Assembly (NCBI GenBank): GCA_030841105.1
Contig: JAVEDE010000073.1
Coordinates: 34,927 to 98,926, forward strand
Direction: 5' to 3'
DNA length: 64,000 bases
DNA from: Pyrinomonadaceae bacterium
GTDB taxonomy: Bacteria > Acidobacteriota > Blastocatellia > Pyrinomonadales > Pyrinomonadaceae
Below, piece by piece: positions 9,129 to 19,400 of the stretch. The position numbers were made by a program, and so were the translations under genes. The first letter of the stretch is position 1; the number at the start of each line of letters is the position of its first letter. A model generated the notes under the pieces. It had not been told where the DNA came from, made no database searches, and saw nothing but the letters and a program-made list of their open reading frames with translations.

Positions 9129-9794
9129 ATGTTCACAGGCATCATCGAAGAGTTGGGGCGCGTGCGCGCGTTGGAGCGGCGCGGCGAGGGCGTGCGGATG
9201 ACGGTCGAGGCGCGGGTGGTCACCGAAGGGACGCGCGAGGGCGATTCCATCTCGGTCAACGGCGTGTGCCTGACCGCGCTCGAAGTCGGGCGCGACTCGT
9301 TCGCGGCCGACGGCTCGCGCGAGACTTTGCAGCGTTCGACTCTGGGGAGTCTGCGTGCCGGATCGCCAGTCAACCTTGAGCGCGCCGTGACGCCCGCGAC
9401 AAGGCTCGGCGGCCACATCGTGCAGGGGCACGTTGACGGGCGCGGGCGTTTCCTCTCGGCCGAGGAGCACGGCGGCTCTTGGACAATTCGCATCGGCTAC
9501 CCGCCGGAACTCGCGCGCTATCTGGTCTTCAAAGGGTCGGTCACGGTCGAGGGCATCAGCCTGACGGTGGCTGCGCTCGCCGAAGACTACTTCGAGATCG
9601 CCGTCATCCCGAAGACGTGGGCGGTGACGAATTTCTCGCACCTGCGACCCGGCGACGCCGTGAACCTTGAGGCCGACATCATCGCCAAGTACGTCGAGCG
9701 CATACTGACGGTCGGCGCGCGACAGCAGCAGGGCGACACGGCACAAACGCCGGGGCTGACCGCAGAGAAACTCGCCGACCTCGGTTACAAATAA
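9129..9794 (+). CDS. ribE: Riboflavin synthase, alpha subunit
   Basis: Riboflavin synthase dismutates two 6,7-dimethyl-8-ribityllumazine molecules to riboflavin and a pyrimidine that is recycled. The 221 residues form two lumazine-binding barrels: the first starts [12 protein letters not shown] and contains SVNGVCLTA; the second has [25 protein letters not shown] and ends in [11 protein letters not shown]. Trimerisation through the C-terminal helix is typical. It is followed 284 bases later by ribBA, so two pathway steps are clustered. I see no FMN riboswitch upstream of either gene. Confidence 0.95.
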   Translation: MFTGIIEELGRVRALERRGEGVRMTVEARVVTEGTREGDSISVNGVCLTALEVGRDSFAADGSRETLQRSTLGSLRAGSPVNLERAVTPATRLGGHIVQGHVDGRGRFLSAEEHGGSWTIRIGYPPELARYLVFKGSVTVEGISLTVAALAEDYFEIAVIPKTWAVTNFSHLRPGDAVNLEADIIAKYVERILTVGARQQQGDTAQTPGLTAEKLADLGYK

Positions 9795-10078
9795 GACTGA
9801 CCCCGGTGACAAGTAAGTCGGAGCGCGTGCGACTCTCTTCACTACGGGTCACGGCGGCGACGCAGCGACGAAGCCGCCGGAATTTTCTATCAAGTGGCGC
9901 GGCGTCGCGGCGTCTCAACGGTCGCGCCTGTGTCTCTCCTCTCACGCTTTCCAAACATTCCTGCGGGGCATCAGGCTTGCAATAAAATTGTGAGTCGCAA
10001 AATTGATCGCTTTCGGGTAACATAAACGGCGGTACAACCACTCCCCCCGATCACACAGTTTGCCGGATAGGAATTTCG
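9795..10078. other. Gap between ribE and ribBA
   Basis: The only structure seen is a short GC hairpin, CGGCGGC at 9852-9858 paired with GCCGCCG at 9873-9879 and followed by GAATTTT, a possible weak terminator for ribE. The conserved blocks of the FMN riboswitch are absent. No credible coding frame. Confidence 0.5.
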
Positions 10079-11251
10079 ATGCCTTTTTCCTCCATAGAAG
10101 AAGCTGCCGCCGACATCCGCGATGGCCGCATGGTCATCATCGTGGACGACGAAGACCGCGAGAACGAGGGCGATCTCGTGTGCGCCGCCGAAAAGGTGAC
10201 GCCCGAGATCATCAACTTCATGGCGACGCACGCCCGCGGTCTCATCTGCATGCCTTTGACGGAAGAACGCTGCGACGAACTACACCTCACGATGCAGGTC
10301 GCCGATAACACCTCTTTCCTCGGCACGGCCTTCACCGTCTCAATCGAAGCTAGACGGGGCGTTACGACCGGCATTTCCGCCGCCGACCGCGCGACGACGA
10401 TCCTGACGGCGGTTGATCCGAAAACTAAGCCGTCTGACCTCGCGCGCCCCGGCCACATCTTCCCGCTGCGCGCGCGCAAGGGCGGCGTGCTCGTGCGCCC
10501 CGGCCAGACCGAGGCGAGCGTGGACATGGCGCGCATCGCTGGACTCTACCCGGCGGGCGTCATCTGCGAGATCATGAACCCCGACGGCACGATGGCGCGC
10601 CTGCCCGAACTGCGCGAGTTCGCACGCCAGCACGATTTGAAGATCATCTCCGTGGCCGACCTCGTGCGTTACCGCATGCGCAAGGAGACGCTCGTGCGCC
10701 GCGCCGCCGAGGCCGAGATCAAAACGGTCTATGGCCGCTTTAGCGCCATCGCCTTCGAGAACGTGATGAGCGCGGAAGTGCATCTCGCGATGGTCATGGG
10801 CGACGTCAAGACCGACGAGCCGGTGCTGGTCAGAGTCCACACGGCGAACATCACGGGCGACGTGTTCGGCTCGCTCATGGACGACACGAATTTTCAGTTG
10901 CACACGGCCTTAGAGAAGATCGCCGCCGGGGGGCGCGGCGTCGTGCTCTATTTGAAACAGCACCAGCACGGCCTCGATCTCATGCACCAACTGCGCACCT
11001 ACGCCCTGATGCACGAACGCGGGCTGACCTTCGAGGAGGCGAGTGTGGAGACGGGCTACGGCGCGAACCGCGACTACGGCGTCGGCGCGCAAATCCTGCA
11101 CGATCTGGGGCTGCGCCGCATCATGCTGTTGACCAATCACCCCCCCAAAGTGACCGCGCTCGAAGGCTTCGAGTTGGAAGTCGTCGGCCACGTGCCGCTC
11201 GGTTCGCCGGCGCAAGAAACAATGAATGAGACAGTGACGAGTGACGAGTGA
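10079..11251 (+). CDS. ribBA: RibBA: DHBP synthase fused to a degenerate GTP cyclohydrolase II domain
   Basis: Residues 1-205 form 3,4-dihydroxy-2-butanone-4-phosphate synthase, with the intact acidic loop [10 protein letters not shown] (23-32), GVTTGISA (94-101) and GHIFPL (125-130). Residues 206-390 align with GTP cyclohydrolase II but its active site is gone. The three zinc cysteines of the usual SEC...RCDCG pattern are N257, D268 and T270, and the QEGRGIGL loop reads QHQHGLDL, so the catalytic arginine is H297. [11 protein letters not shown] and the LTNHPPKV segment remain. Such C-terminally inactive RibBA proteins are known in other bacteria. The second half may be structural or regulatory, and GTP cyclohydrolase activity must come from elsewhere. 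The last residues TVTSDE and the stop are encoded by the adjoining repeat. Confidence 0.93.
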   Translation: MPFSSIEEAAADIRDGRMVIIVDDEDRENEGDLVCAAEKVTPEIINFMATHARGLICMPLTEERCDELHLTMQVADNTSFLGTAFTVSIEARRGVTTGISAADRATTILTAVDPKTKPSDLARPGHIFPLRARKGGVLVRPGQTEASVDMARIAGLYPAGVICEIMNPDGTMARLPELREFARQHDLKIISVADLVRYRMRKETLVRRAAEAEIKTVYGRFSAIAFENVMSAEVHLAMVMGDVKTDEPVLVRVHTANITGDVFGSLMDDTNFQLHTALEKIAAGGRGVVLYLKQHQHGLDLMHQLRTYALMHERGLTFEEASVETGYGANRDYGVGAQILHDLGLRRIMLLTNHPPKVTALEGFELEVVGHVPLGSPAQETMNETVTSDE

Positions 11252-11315
11252 CAAGTAACAAGTTAAAGATCATCTCTTGTTTTAACTTGTCACTTGTTAC
11301 CTGTCACTCGTCACT
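11233..11315. repeat. Heptamer inverted repeat, GTGACGA type, supplying the ribBA stop
   Basis: Left arm 11233-11267 reads GTGACGA, GTGACGA, GTGACAA, GTAACAA, GTTAAA. The right arm 11281-11315 is a 35-base imperfect reverse complement ending ACTCGTCACT. The ribBA stop codon (11249-11251) lies inside the left arm. The element ends 8 bases before the tamB-like start. Confidence 0.88.
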
Positions 11316-11323
11316 AATGCCAT

Positions 11324-14300
11324 ATGCCTGTTGACGACAGGGACGAACGTTCCACCGGGTCATCACCTGAGACAGACGAGACTGCGCCCCCGCCGCCGCG
11401 AAGCGACGCCAGCGACGCGGTGGGCGCGTCCGCGTCCGGCGGCGAGGGCGAGCCGCCAGCCGCCGCGACCCCGGCCGAGCGACGGCGTTGGCGTCGCTAC
11501 ATCAACCGGCGCAACGCGACGATCACGGCCGCGGCAATCGTCGCGCTCGTCGTGCTCATCGTCGTCCTTGCGTTTCTTCTCTATCGCACGGGTCGCGTTG
11601 ATAATCTGATCGCGCAGCAGATCGTCTCGACGCTCAGGGAGTACAACATCCGCGCCGAGATCGGGGAGTTTCACACCAAGTTCGGGCCGCGCACGGTCGA
11701 GATGCAGCGCATTGATCTCTACGACCAGACGACGGGCGAGAAACTCGGCCGCGTCGAGCGCGTGCTCGCCACCGTCCGCATCGAAGACCTCTACGCGCTC
11801 AACCTGCGGCGCAACATCAACCTCGAATCGTTGCAGATCGAAGGACTCGAAGCGTGGGTCAAGTTCGACGCGGAGGGGCGTTCCAACTTCCGCAATATCA
11901 CGCTGCCGCCGCCCGCCGAAAATCAGCGCATCACCTTCTCCTATTCCACCGCGCGCATCGAACTCAGAAACAGCGTCGTCCACTACGGCGACGAGCGACA
12001 CGAAATCTCCGGCGAGGCGCGCAACCTGCGCGCGACCGTCGAGCCGGACGACCCGAACGCGCCCGCCGAGAGCCGCATGAACAAAGTCTACGTCGCGCTC
12101 TCCGATTCCACGTTCGTTTACGACGGCAAGCCCGTTGACAAGATTGACATCGAAGCCCGCGCACGCATCAACCAGACGCGCGCCGAGATTCAGGAGTTGA
12201 CCTTGCGCTCGCCCGTCGCCGAAGCGCGTCTCGAAGGCACGTTGGACGACTGGCGCAACCTACGCTACCGGATGAAAGTCGCCTCCACGGTTGACCTCAC
12301 GCAAATCTCGAACACGTTCCAGACGGCGACCCCCTTGCGCGGCGCGGGCAAGTTCGAGGGCACGCTCGAAGGCGAGGGCGACAAGTTTCAGGTTGACGGT
12401 CAGGTGCAATCGGACGCGCTCGCCGCCGGTAACATTCGCCTGAAAGGTTTGAACGCGACGGCGCACGGCACGGCGCAAGGGTTGGAGAACTACGAGGCGC
12501 AGGGGCGCGCCGTGGCCGAGATGCTGACGGCGGGCAACTTCACTTTGAATCTCATACAGGTGCGCGGCGGCGTGATCGGCACGGGCAGCGACTTCCGTTT
12601 CCTCGGCGAACTCCGCGCGGCCGCCGCACGCTCCGGCGCGACTTCAATCGCCAACCTGATCTTGAGTGACGCCGCCGCCGAATACCGCGACGGCCGCATC
12701 AACGGCAACGTCCCGCGCCTCGCGGCGGGCAACATCAAAACGCCCGACGTGACCATCGCGGGCGCGCAAGCCTCGGACGTGCGCTTCAACGCGTCGGAAG
12801 ACGGGCGTGAGTTCACAGGCTCGGCGGCGACCGTCAACGCGGGCGCGCTCACGGCCAGGGGTGCGCGCGTTAATGGTGTCACGGCGAATGGCATCACGGC
12901 GACGGGGCAGAACGGCGTGACGAATATCCTCGCGCGCAGCGTCGTCGTGCGCGGCGGCACGGCCGAGGGCGCGACGCTCGGCCAGATCAACATCGCGGGC
13001 GTGCGTCTCTCCATTCAAGACAACGGCCGCGTCGAGGGGTCTTCGGGCGACATCAACGTCGGCACGGTCGCCTTCAAGAACGGCGCGCAGGCCGGACGCG
13101 CGGAGAACGTCAGGCTCGCGCGCCCCGCCTTCGTGCTCGAACCTTCCGGGCGTTACCGCGCGAGCGCGGACTTGAGTCTCGGCGGCGGCGTGCTCGGCGA
13201 CATCGCGCTCGGCGCGGCGCGAAGCAACGTGGTCGCCACCAACAGCGAAATCCAACTCAACAATTTCACCGCCGAAGCCTTGAATGGACGCGCCAACGGC
13301 AACGCGCGGATCAGCACGGCGCGCGGCGGCACGTCGCGCGTCGAGGCCGCGTTCGAGGGTCTCGATGTGGGCGGACTCCTCGCGGTGCTGACCGGCCGCG
13401 CCGTGCCGATTGCGGGCGCGGCGACGGGCACGGTCAACCTCACGATGCCCGGCACAAACTTCGAGGCCGCGAGCGGCACGCTCGACGCGCGCTTCGCGGG
13501 CGAGACGGGCAGCGACGCGGTCGGGCGCACGCCGCTCACTGGCGAACTCGCCGTGCGTGCCGAACGCGGTCAGTTCCGCCTCGACCGCGCGAACCTGCGC
13601 ACGGGCGCGAGCGAGTTGACGGCGACCGGCGACTTCTCCTTCAAAGGCGACTCGAACCTCAACGTCAAACTCGCCTCCGCCGACGCGGCCGAACTACAGC
13701 GCGTGCTCGTCGCTTCCAACTTGATCCCCGCGCTCGAAGAGACGCTCACGGATTACGGCGTCGGCCTCGCCGGTCGGCTCGATTTCGACGGCACGGTGCG
13801 CGGCTCGCTCGATGCGCCGACAATCAACGGCCGCGTCGCGCTCGCCACGCTGCTCGTCAACGGCCGCGACCTCGGCGCGCTCACCGCCTCGGTCGAATCA
13901 ACGCCTGCTGAGGTGCGCGTGCCCGACGGACGCCTCGTGCAGCCTGACGGCGGCAACGCGCAGTTCGCGCTCACGTACCCGCTCGACGGCTCGAACAACG
14001 GCACGCTCGAAGCGACGCTCGAACGCGTTGACATCGGCAGTCTCCTGGCCGCGCTGCCCACGAACAAGCAGTCGAGTTTCAATTCGCAACTCGCCACGGT
14101 CGGCCCCACTTCGGGGCGCGTCAGCGTGCGCGGACTGCCGTCCGCCCTGAGCGGCAGCGCGGACGTGCGCTCCGGCCCCGGCCAGATCAACGGCGAACCG
14201 TTCGACGAGATCATCGCGAAGGCAACTTTCAGCGGCACGACCGTCACGCTCGAAAATCTCGATGCGCGTTTCCGCGCCGGGCGCGTTACGGCCAAAGGCA

Positions 14301-16321
14301 CGATTGACACGCAGACGCAGGCGTTCGACTTGCAGGCCGAAGGGCGCGGCGTCAACCTCGGCGTGCTCGCGGGACTCGCGGCGGGCGGCGCGTCGCCGCA
14401 ACTTTCCGGCACGGCCGATTTCACCGCCACGGCCAAAGGCGTCTTCAGCGACCCGCGCAGTTTCAACGTGCAGATTGACGGGCAGGGGCGCGACGTGTTG
14501 ATCAACGGGCAGAGCGCGGGCACGCTCGCCATCGTCGGGCGCACCGAGAATCAGAAGTTCAATTTGCAACTGACGACCGGCATCCTCGGCCAGCCGCAAG
14601 TCGTCAACGCCGTCGTTGACCTCAGCAACGACGACTTGAACACGACGATTGAAACCACGCTCACGAATCAAGACTTGACCCAACTCTTCGCCACGCTCCT
14701 TCCGAACTCGAACGTGCGCGTCACGGGGCGCGCGACCGGCACGCTCAAGGCGAGCGGCAAACTCTTCGGCGAGGACGCAGAGGGCGTGCGCGCCTTCTCC
14801 TTCGGGGGCTTACGAGGGAGGGCGGAGTTCTCGCAACTCGTCTTGCAGATCGCCGACGTGCAACTCGCCGCCGCCGACCCGCTCATCGTGCAGTTTTCGC
14901 CCAACGAGATCGTCTTCGACAAGACGCAGTTCACGGGGCCGGGCACAAACGTCGTCTTCGGCGGCTCGGCCGCGCTCGGCGCGGGCGGCCGACAGAATTT
15001 CACCGTCGTCGGCGATCTCAACTTGCGCGTCTTGAACGGCGTCTCGCCCGACGTTTTCTTCGCGGGCACGTCGCATCTCGAAGTGCGCGTCGCCGGGACG
15101 TTTGAAGACCCGCGCCTGACGGGCACGGCCTCGCTCACGGGCGCGTCCTTCTCCACGCTCCTCACGGACGAACGCCTGACCGTGCAGAACGTTCAAGGCA
15201 GCGTGCGCTTCACGGCCGACCGCGCGCAGATTGATTCGCTGACCGGCACGCTCGGCGGCGGCCGCGTCAGCGTCACGGGCGGCGCGCTTCTCGCCGGTTT
15301 CTCGCCGACAGATTTCCGCTTCAACGTGCGCGCCGAGAACGTCACCGTGCCGCTGCCCGAAGACATCCGCGCCACGGCCGACGCCGACCTCGTGCTGCAA
15401 GGCCGCGCGCAGGCGCAGATTCTCTCCGGCGTCGTCAACCTGCGCCGCGCCGAATACACAGAGGACATCGAGATCGCGGACTTCATCAACGGCCGACGCG
15501 ACCCCACCATCAGCGAGAGCGGCGGCGACGGCGGCGATGGCGGCGGCTTCACCTCGAACCTCCGGCTCGACCTCCGCGTCGAAGGGCGCGACGCTTTGGT
15601 CGTCCGCAACAACCTCGCGGACATCGTCGGCTCGGTTAACTTACAGGTGCGCGGTTCGGTCGAAGAGCCGGTCATCGGCGGCCGCATCACGGTCGCGCGC
15701 GGCACGCTCAACTTCCGCAACGACCGTTACGAACTGACGCGCGCCTTCATAGATTTGCCCGCGCGCCGCGGGGCTGACCCCATCCTGAGCATTCAGGCCG
15801 AAGCCGAGATCAAAGGCTACCGCGTCATCGTCAGTCTCACAGGGCCGCTCTCCGCGCCGACCGCCGTCGTCAGAAGCGATCCCGCGCTCCCGCAGTCGGA
15901 CGTGGTCGCGCTGATCACGACGGGCGACTTGAACCGCAGCGAAGAGGGCGGCGCGACGCTCGCGCAGACCGGCTTCGGCACGGCGACGAGTTTGTTGACC
16001 GACACGCTCATCAACAACCCCGTGCAGAAGGCGACGGACAAATTGTTCGGCCTCAACCGCTTCGAGATTGATCCGCTGATCGCGGGGCGCGGCGGCGCGA
16101 GTCCGACGGCGCGGCTCACGGTCGGGCGGCAGATCAACCGCAACCTGAGCCTGACCTATTCGACCAACGTGACGACGGATCAGAATCAGGTGCTCGCGCT
16201 CGAATACCGCGTCTCGGACAGGCTCTCGTTCATCGCGCAATACGAACAAGGCGCGACCAACACGCTGCGCTCGGCACGCGACAATTTTAGTTTCGAGATT
16301 CGTTTCAGGAAGAGATTTTAA
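11324..16321 (+). CDS. TamB-like translocation and assembly module protein (DUF490)
   Basis: This 1665-residue protein has a cytoplasmic Ser/Pro/Glu-rich N-terminus (1-55), one transmembrane helix (about 63-85, IVALVVLIVVLAFLLY) and a very long periplasmic stretch of short beta repeats. It ends in the conserved TamB C-terminal domain with DRYELTRAFIDLP, ALITTGDLNR and a final aromatic strand ending FEIRFRKRF. AsmA/TamB-class proteins form hydrophobic grooves between the two membranes and are implicated in phospholipid transport or outer-membrane protein assembly. The next gene is an Omp85 protein, the classic partner, with a repeat element between them. Start ATG lies directly after a heptamer repeat. 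Confidence 0.9.
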   Translation: MPVDDRDERSTGSSPETDETAPPPPRSDASDAVGASASGGEGEPPAAATPAERRRWRRYINRRNATITAAAIVALVVLIVVLAFLLYRTGRVDNLIAQQIVSTLREYNIRAEIGEFHTKFGPRTVEMQRIDLYDQTTGEKLGRVERVLATVRIEDLYALNLRRNINLESLQIEGLEAWVKFDAEGRSNFRNITLPPPAENQRITFSYSTARIELRNSVVHYGDERHEISGEARNLRATVEPDDPNAPAESRMNKVYVALSDSTFVYDGKPVDKIDIEARARINQTRAEIQELTLRSPVAEARLEGTLDDWRNLRYRMKVASTVDLTQISNTFQTATPLRGAGKFEGTLEGEGDKFQVDGQVQSDALAAGNIRLKGLNATAHGTAQGLENYEAQGRAVAEMLTAGNFTLNLIQVRGGVIGTGSDFRFLGELRAAAARSGATSIANLILSDAAAEYRDGRINGNVPRLAAGNIKTPDVTIAGAQASDVRFNASEDGREFTGSAATVNAGALTARGARVNGVTANGITATGQNGVTNILARSVVVRGGTAEGATLGQINIAGVRLSIQDNGRVEGSSGDINVGTVAFKNGAQAGRAENVRLARPAFVLEPSGRYRASADLSLGGGVLGDIALGAARSNVVATNSEIQLNNFTAEALNGRANGNARISTARGGTSRVEAAFEGLDVGGLLAVLTGRAVPIAGAATGTVNLTMPGTNFEAASGTLDARFAGETGSDAVGRTPLTGELAVRAERGQFRLDRANLRTGASELTATGDFSFKGDSNLNVKLASADAAELQRVLVASNLIPALEETLTDYGVGLAGRLDFDGTVRGSLDAPTINGRVALATLLVNGRDLGALTASVESTPAEVRVPDGRLVQPDGGNAQFALTYPLDGSNNGTLEATLERVDIGSLLAALPTNKQSSFNSQLATVGPTSGRVSVRGLPSALSGSADVRSGPGQINGEPFDEIIAKATFSGTTVTLENLDARFRAGRVTAKGTIDTQTQAFDLQAEGRGVNLGVLAGLAAGGASPQLSGTADFTATAKGVFSDPRSFNVQIDGQGRDVLINGQSAGTLAIVGRTENQKFNLQLTTGILGQPQVVNAVVDLSNDDLNTTIETTLTNQDLTQLFATLLPNSNVRVTGRATGTLKASGKLFGEDAEGVRAFSFGGLRGRAEFSQLVLQIADVQLAAADPLIVQFSPNEIVFDKTQFTGPGTNVVFGGSAALGAGGRQNFTVVGDLNLRVLNGVSPDVFFAGTSHLEVRVAGTFEDPRLTGTASLTGASFSTLLTDERLTVQNVQGSVRFTADRAQIDSLTGTLGGGRVSVTGGALLAGFSPTDFRFNVRAENVTVPLPEDIRATADADLVLQGRAQAQILSGVVNLRRAEYTEDIEIADFINGRRDPTISESGGDGGDGGGFTSNLRLDLRVEGRDALVVRNNLADIVGSVNLQVRGSVEEPVIGGRITVARGTLNFRNDRYELTRAFIDLPARRGADPILSIQAEAEIKGYRVIVSLTGPLSAPTAVVRSDPALPQSDVVALITTGDLNRSEEGGATLAQTGFGTATSLLTDTLINNPVQKATDKLFGLNRFEIDPLIAGRGGASPTARLTVGRQINRNLSLTYSTNVTTDQNQVLALEYRVSDRLSFIAQYEQGATNTLRSARDNFSFEIRFRKRF

Positions 16322-16323
16322 AG

Positions 16324-16490
16324 CGTCCGTTGTCCGTCGCCAGTTGTCAGTTGCTTGCGGCTGTAAGAGCGGCGAATTGAAAATAAAAGTTTGAGCTTGA
16401 GTAGAAGAAAACAACTGACCACTGGCAACGGACTATAAACCACGGACTACGGACAACTGACCGCTGACTACTGACAACGGACAACCGATT
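16324..16490. repeat. Long heptamer inverted repeat, GTCCGTT/GTCAGTT type
   Basis: The left arm (16328-16356) reads GTCCGTT, GTCCGTC, GCCAGTT, GTCAGTT. The right side (about 16410-16490) holds CAACTGACCACTGGCAACGG and a second run with GGACAACTGACC, CTACTGACAACGGACAACCG. The interior carries a minus-strand copy of the shared core, ending ACAGCCGCAAGCAACTGAC, versus ACAGGCACAAGCAACTGAC in the 51144 element. It fills the whole gap between the tamB-like and Omp85 genes. Confidence 0.82.
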
Positions 16491-16496
16491 ACATTA

Positions 16497-19400
16497 GTGC
16501 TTTACCGTCGTTTCATCTTCGTTTTGCTTTTGCTCGTCGCGTGCGGCGTGCGTGTGAGTGGTGCGCCTGCTGCCGCCGCCGTCGTTGTTGCGGCCAAGGG
16601 CGTGAATGATCTGAGCCGCTACGAGGGGCGCATGGTGGCGTCGGTGGAGGTGGTGTACGAGGGCGCGGCGCGCAACGCGACGGGCGAGGGCGAGTTGCGT
16701 CGCCTGTTGACGGTTGCGCCAAACGCGCCCTTCGCGGCGTTGCGCGTGCGCGAGTCTTTGCAGGCGTTGTTCGATTCGGGGCGCGTGGAGAACGCGCGCG
16801 TGGAGGCCACCGAGGCGCGCGCCGCAGTGGGCTTGGGCGGCGAGGCCGTGCCCATCGCCTTGCGCTTCTTCGTCCGGCCGCAGGTGCGCGTCACCGACGT
16901 GCGGCTCGACCTCGTGGGTACGGCCGCCGCCACGACGCCGACCGGCGGCGCGCCCGTCACCGCCGACGACCTGCGCGCGCGTCTCAACCTGCTCGATCCC
17001 GGCGCGCGCGTCTCCGATCAATCGCTGCGCGCAGGGGCGGACGCCATCCAGATTTACCTGCGCGACCGCGGCTACTTCCGCGCCGACGTGACCTACACGC
17101 GCACGCTCGATGCGGCGGGCACGGGCGCAATCGTCGCCTACACGGTCAACCCCGGCGAGCAGGCGCGCGTCGAGGCTTTCAACATTCAGATCACGGGCTT
17201 CGACGTGGCGACCGTGCGCCCCGACCTGCGCCTCGCGGCCGGTGTGCCGTTCACGCGCACCGCGCTCGGCGAAGACGTGGGGCGCATCCGTCGCGCGATC
17301 ATGGCGCAGGGCTTTCTCGCGCCGCAACTCGGCGAGGCGCAGACCGTCATTGACTCGGCGCGCAACACGATCACGGTTAACCTGACGGGCGGCATCGGCC
17401 CGCGCGTCAACGTCGAAGTGACGGGCTTCGAGGTCAGCGACAAGAAGCGCGAGCAACTGTTGCCCGTCCAGCGCGAGGGCAGCATTGATCAGGCGGCCAT
17501 CACCGAGGGCGCGCGGCGACTGAAAAATCACCTGCAAGAGCAGGGCTACTTTTTCGCCGACGTGATCTCGACCTGCGCCGTTGATCGCCCCGCGCCGCCC
17601 GCCTCGACTGTCGCCGTCGCGGCCGCCGCCGGCAACGCGAACACGTCCGCCACGCCGCCCGCGAACACAGACCCGAACGCGCCCGCCACGCCCGCAACGA
17701 CGGCGAACGCAAACGTTGTCACGCCGAACGCAAATCCATCCAACCCGCCGCCTGCGGCGACGATGACGAACGCCGCAACTCCCACGTCGCCCGCGAACCC
17801 GAACGTCGTCGTGTCCGACCCGCTCGCGCAGCCGATCATCGGCCTGCCCGTCGCGGCGGGCGCGTGCGACAATTTGAACCCGCGCGAGTTGAGCGGTCGC
17901 ACCGTCAACATCAACTACACGGTCGAGCAGGGGCGTCGTTTCAAACTCTCGGAGATTCGCATCGAGGGCACGGAGAAGTTGACCTACGACGACCTCGCCG
18001 ACGAACTGCGCTCCGAACCCGCCAGCGGCCTGCTCGGCATCATCCCGTTTCTCGGCTCGCGCCGCGGCTACACGAGCCGCGAGTTGCTGGTGCGCGACCG
18101 CCGGACGGTCGAGGCGCGGATGCGCGACCTCGGTTATCGCAAGGCGACGGTCGAGGTGCGGCAGGGCGTCGCGCTCGACAGCGAAGATTTGATCATCACG
18201 TTCGCCGTTACCGAAGGCCCTTTGACGCGCGTGGCGGGCGTGGACTTTCGCGGCAACCAGCTTTACACGACCGAGCGTTTGCGCGAAGAGCCGTGCCGCG
18301 CCGCCAACTTCCGCAGCGAACCCTGCACCATCGTCGCCGGGCCGTTCGCGCGCACGCTCGCACGCGCCGATGCCGAACGCATCCGCTCGCTCTACACGCG
18401 CAACGGCTACATTGACGCAGAGGTGCGCGTGGATGTCGTCGAACTCCCGAAGAAGGGCGACGACGAGCAGGTGCGGCTCGTCTACAACGTCACAGAGGGC
18501 GGCAAGGTCTTCATCAACCGCATCATCATCAACGGCAACGAAGGCACGACGCCAGACGCCCGCATGCGCACGAAGCGCGAGGCCATCCTCGAAGCCATCC
18601 CGCTCAAAGAGGGCGAGGTCTTGCGCTCCGACCGTCTCGCCGAAGCCGAGCGCGTGCTCTACGAGACGAACGCCTTTCGTCAGGTCATCATCCGCACCGA
18701 GGCGGCGGGCGAGACGGCCGCGGGCTTCCGCCGCCGCGACGTGATCATTGATCTCGAAGAACTCAAGCCGCGCCGCTTGGACTACGGCGGCGGCTACTCG
18801 ACCGACAGCGGGCCGCTCGGACTCTTCGAGCTACGCAACAACAACCTCTTCGGCCAACTGCGTCAAGGCGCACTGCGCACGCGCGCCAGTCGCCGCCAGC
18901 AACTCTTCCGTCTCGAATATTTCGACCCGCGCTTCCGCACCTACGGCCGTCAGCGTTTCTCGCCCCTCACCGTCTCGGCGCAGTACCAGCGCGACATCAA
19001 CGTCACGCGCTTCTTCCGCTCGACGATTGATCGCGGCAACTTCGGCATCGTCCAGCGGCTCGACGAAGAGGGGCGGCCGATTGACGAGTTCGGCATGCGC
19101 ACGGGCGAGCCGACCATCAACCGCTTCACCTTCAACATCGAGACGCAGCGCGTCATTCAGCCGCGTTCGCGCACCATCCTCTTCCTGCGCTACAACTACG
19201 AGGACGTGCGCCTCTTCAACATCCAGAGCCTCCTCGTCGCGCCCATCCTCAGACCCGACAAGGCCGTGCGTCTCTCGCGTTTCGGCGCGACACTCGCGCG
19301 CGACACGCGCGACCGACAGTTCGACCCCTCCCGCGGCGAGTTCCTGACCGTGGACTACGCCGTCGCCATCAAACAACTCGGCGGCAATTTGTCGTTCACC

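Noticed and set aside
9795..10078. FMN riboswitch before the riboflavin genes
   Set aside because: The conserved sequence blocks of the RFN element are not present in this gap or before ribE.
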